From JAKPUX01 sp964436305 (GTDB taxonomy: Bacteria; Zhuqueibacterota; Zhuqueibacteria; Residuimicrobiales; Residuimicrobiaceae): a DNA stretch of 6,839 bases. Under the pieces are notes generated by a model. That model did no database searches. It was not told the origin of the DNA and was given only the letters and a program-made list of their open reading frames with translations. Position 1 is the first letter of the stretch. Each line of letters starts with the position of its first letter. Both the position numbers and the translations under genes were made by a program. The stretch lies in the NCBI GenBank assembly GCA_964436305.1, contig CAYTCI010000139.1, positions 1-6,839 of the forward strand. The letters are read 5' to 3'. Positions 4,905 through 6,839 of the stretch are shown here, piece by piece.

Positions 4905-6839
4905 TTAGAACATCACGCCCATGCCCAGTTTGATCATGCGCGGTGTGGCGTACATAGACGGATTGTGAATACGGTCGTAATAGCTATTGAAGTTGCTGCG
5001 GTGGTTGGCCAGATCCGAATCGCGAACGATCGCCGTGTAAGCCCGGCCGGTGTTGCCATTGACGCCCCACTCGTTGAGGGTGTCGAAAAGGTTGTAGATA
5101 TTCATGGTGATCCGGGTCTTGAGCTGCTTGATGAGCTTGACGTCGTAGTAGGCGCTCATGTCCACGCTGTAGGTGCTGGGCATCTTGGCATTGTTCGGGT
5201 AGAGGTTGACCTTGGCCAGCTGGCTTTCGTCGAGGGGCGACCAGGTGTAGGTGGCACCCGAATTGTAGTAGCCGGTCATGGTGGCGCCGTACTTCATGGT
5301 ATTATAGCCGAGGGTCACGTTCAGGGTATGGCGCTGGTCCCAGCTCATCGGGATCAGGCGGCTGATCGGATCCATGCTGCTGCCGGCGCGGGTGAAGGTG
5401 GTCGTCGGATTGTCGGCATTACCGCGGGAGTATTGCAGGGTATAGTTGGCATAGGCCGAAAAGCTCCCGGCGACGAAATCATATTTGACCTCCAGACCCT
5501 TGGCATTGCCATAGTCCTTGTTGCTGTAAAGGCCATATTCGATCTGGTCGTAGGTCGTGATCACCCTGGCGCTGAGCAGATCGTAGATGTCGCGGTAGAA
5601 GAGCGAAACCTCGAGGCCCATTCCCTTGATCAGCTCCTGCCAGAGGCCGATCTCATACTGCACCGTCCGCTGCGCCTTGATCTGGGGGTTGCCCATGGTG
5701 GTGGCGTAATCGGTCGGCGAAACCTGCAGGGAGTGGTTGTCATAAAGGGCGTAAAGCGGCGGCATCTGGAAAAAGTGACCATAGCTGAAATGGAGCAGGG
5801 CCGCATTGCTCAGCTGATACGAGAGGCCCAGGCGCGGGCTGATCTGGACTTTCGCGTCAGCGCGCGGGTAGCTCGTCTTGCGGTTGAGGCTGTCGGCGAA
5901 GACCAGCTGGTTGCCCGGATTGCGCAGATCCGAGGGATAGACCGTATTCGGATCGAAATAGTCGTAACGCAAGCCGAAGTTGATCACCATTTCGTCGTAC
6001 TCGATCTTGTCCTGGATGTAGGCCGAGAGTTCCTTCGGCTTGACCTTGTAGATATCGGAATAGACCGAGGAGTCGGAGTAGACGACCGGTTCATAGAGTT
6101 CGGCTTCGAGATCGGTGCCGTAGTATTTGTTGCGGATGGTGCGCGACTGCTGATCGAGGTCGTGCAGGGTATAGAGGACACCGCTCTTGAGGCTGTGGTT
6201 CTTGGTCGCCTGCCAGGTCACATCCAGTTTGGCATTGGTATCCTTGAGCCAGCGCAGGGAGTGGCTCTTGTCCTGGCCGCCGGTATAGAATCCCGGCCCG
6301 TCGTTGGTCAGATACTTGTCATGGATATAACGGGAGTCGGTGGGATTGCGATAGAGATAGTAGCCGTTAAAGTTATCGAGATAGGAGAGCTTGGCCTCAT
6401 AGAAGAACTTTTTGCTGATCATGTGGTTGAACTCGAACGAAAAGAGGTCCGAGGTGCGATAGGAGGTAGCGCGGCCGTCGGGGTTGTACTTCCAGGTGTG
6501 GGAGTAGCCGTGCCACTCATCATCGTTGCGGGTGTAGAGCAGCGACATGCGGATGTTCTTGATCATGTCGAAGGCGAGTTTGCCCATCAGCGACTGGTTG
6601 AGGCTCTTGTTCATCGCCACAAAGGAACTGTCGCCGGTATGCTCGGAGTACCACATCATCGGATCGGTGGGGACGAAGTTGCTCAGATCCCAGGGATTGA
6701 AGCGGCGCACGCCGTTGAGGTGGTTCTTGTTGTCCTGGTAGCGGCCGTTGACGAAGAAGGTCGGGCCGGATTTCCATCCCGGCACCACCGGGCCGCTGAG
6801 CTGGAATTTGAAATCCTGGTTGCGCAGGAAATCATCATC
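4905..6839 (-). CDS. TonB-dependent receptor, C-terminal barrel (5' end outside window)
   Basis: The frame is open from the window edge to a TAA at 4907-4905, giving 644 residues. A GTG at 6788 is not the real start: 17 further in-frame codons precede it (DDDFLRNQDFKFQLSGP), and a barrel cannot begin there. The visible part is the outer-membrane barrel: repeated amphipathic strands rich in Tyr, Asn and Asp (FFVNGRYQD, INFGLRYDYFDPN, LSYQLSNAALLHFSYGHFFQMPP, LEVSLFYRDIYDLLS, GLEVKYDF), a late NIYNLFDTLNEWG motif about 65 residues from the end, and NPSMYATPRMIKLGMGVMF closing on the terminal Phe needed for barrel insertion. The signal peptide, any carboxypeptidase-regulatory-like domain, the TonB box and the plug should lie outside the window. 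Proteins of this class use TonB energy to import ligands such as siderophores, vitamins or glycans. There is no SusD-like partner next to it, so a SusC-type glycan role is not supported. The ligand is unknown. The large exported protein starts 51 bases downstream. Confidence 0.92.
   Translation of the reverse strand, partial: DDDFLRNQDFKFQLSGPVVPGWKSGPTFFVNGRYQDNKNHLNGVRRFNPWDLSNFVPTDPMMWYSEHTGDSSFVAMNKSLNQSLMGKLAFDMIKNIRMSLLYTRNDDEWHGYSHTWKYNPDGRATSYRTSDLFSFEFNHMISKKFFYEAKLSYLDNFNGYYLYRNPTDSRYIHDKYLTNDGPGFYTGGQDKSHSLRWLKDTNAKLDVTWQATKNHSLKSGVLYTLHDLDQQSRTIRNKYYGTDLEAELYEPVVYSDSSVYSDIYKVKPKELSAYIQDKIEYDEMVINFGLRYDYFDPNTVYPSDLRNPGNQLVFADSLNRKTSYPRADAKVQISPRLGLSYQLSNAALLHFSYGHFFQMPPLYALYDNHSLQVSPTDYATTMGNPQIKAQRTVQYEIGLWQELIKGMGLEVSLFYRDIYDLLSARVITTYDQIEYGLYSNKDYGNAKGLEVKYDFVAGSFSAYANYTLQYSRGNADNPTTTFTRAGSSMDPISRLIPMSWDQRHTLNVTLGYNTMKYGATMTGYYNSGATYTWSPLDESQLAKVNLYPNNAKMPSTYSVDMSAYYDVKLIKQLKTRITMNIYNLFDTLNEWGVNGNTGRAYTAIVRDSDLANHRSNFNSYYDRIHNPSMYATPRMIKLGMGVMF

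Noticed and set aside
6786..6788. GTG as the start codon of the TonB-dependent receptor
   Set aside because: The frame stays open for 17 more codons to the window edge with barrel-like sequence, there is no signal peptide at this GTG, and the plug domain would be missing.

Overview
The window holds four protein genes, all on the minus strand, and no RNA gene, transposase, CRISPR array or phage-like gene. Read in the direction of transcription (high to low coordinates) they are: the 3' end of a TonB-dependent outer-membrane receptor; a secreted, modular protein of about 1159 residues; a 352-residue PorV/PorQ-type outer-membrane barrel; and the first 31 codons of a lipoprotein. Every product carries an envelope or export signature: a beta-barrel ending in Phe, a Sec signal peptide, or a lipobox. 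Gaps of 51, 87 and 134 bases separate the genes. The first three genes look like one operon. The lipoprotein gene may belong to it or may be separate, because the last gap is filled by two palindromic repeats.

The combination of a TonB receptor, a large exported protein with a fibronectin III module and a C-terminal FlgD/type-IX-like beta-domain, and a PorV/PorQ-family barrel is typical of the Fibrobacterota-Chlorobiota-Bacteroidota (FCB) superphylum and its uncultured relatives (for example Zixibacteria, KSB1, Calditrichota or Marinimicrobia-type lineages). The fairly high GC content (roughly 55-60% by eye), the strong codon bias and the AAGGA/GAGGT Shine-Dalgarno sequences fit a non-Bacteroidota member better than a typical low-GC Bacteroidota. 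This placement is inference; the window has no phylogenetic marker gene.

Layout: 1-93 lipoprotein start (partial); 94-227 non-coding spacer with two related hairpin-forming repeats; 228-1286 PorV/PorQ-type protein; 1287-1373 spacer with a strong GC-rich hairpin; 1374-4853 large exported protein; 4854-4904 short spacer with a clear ribosome binding site; 4905-6839 TonB-dependent receptor, missing its N-terminus.

Working model (inference): the receptor imports or senses an unknown ligand across the outer membrane. The large protein is exported by Sec and then displayed or released through its C-terminal beta-domain. The PorV-like barrel is the candidate outer-membrane partner for that step. 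No substrate can be named from the sequence. The points most worth following are the paired palindromes at 118-200, the hairpin directly after the large gene, and the possible cargo/PorV pairing.
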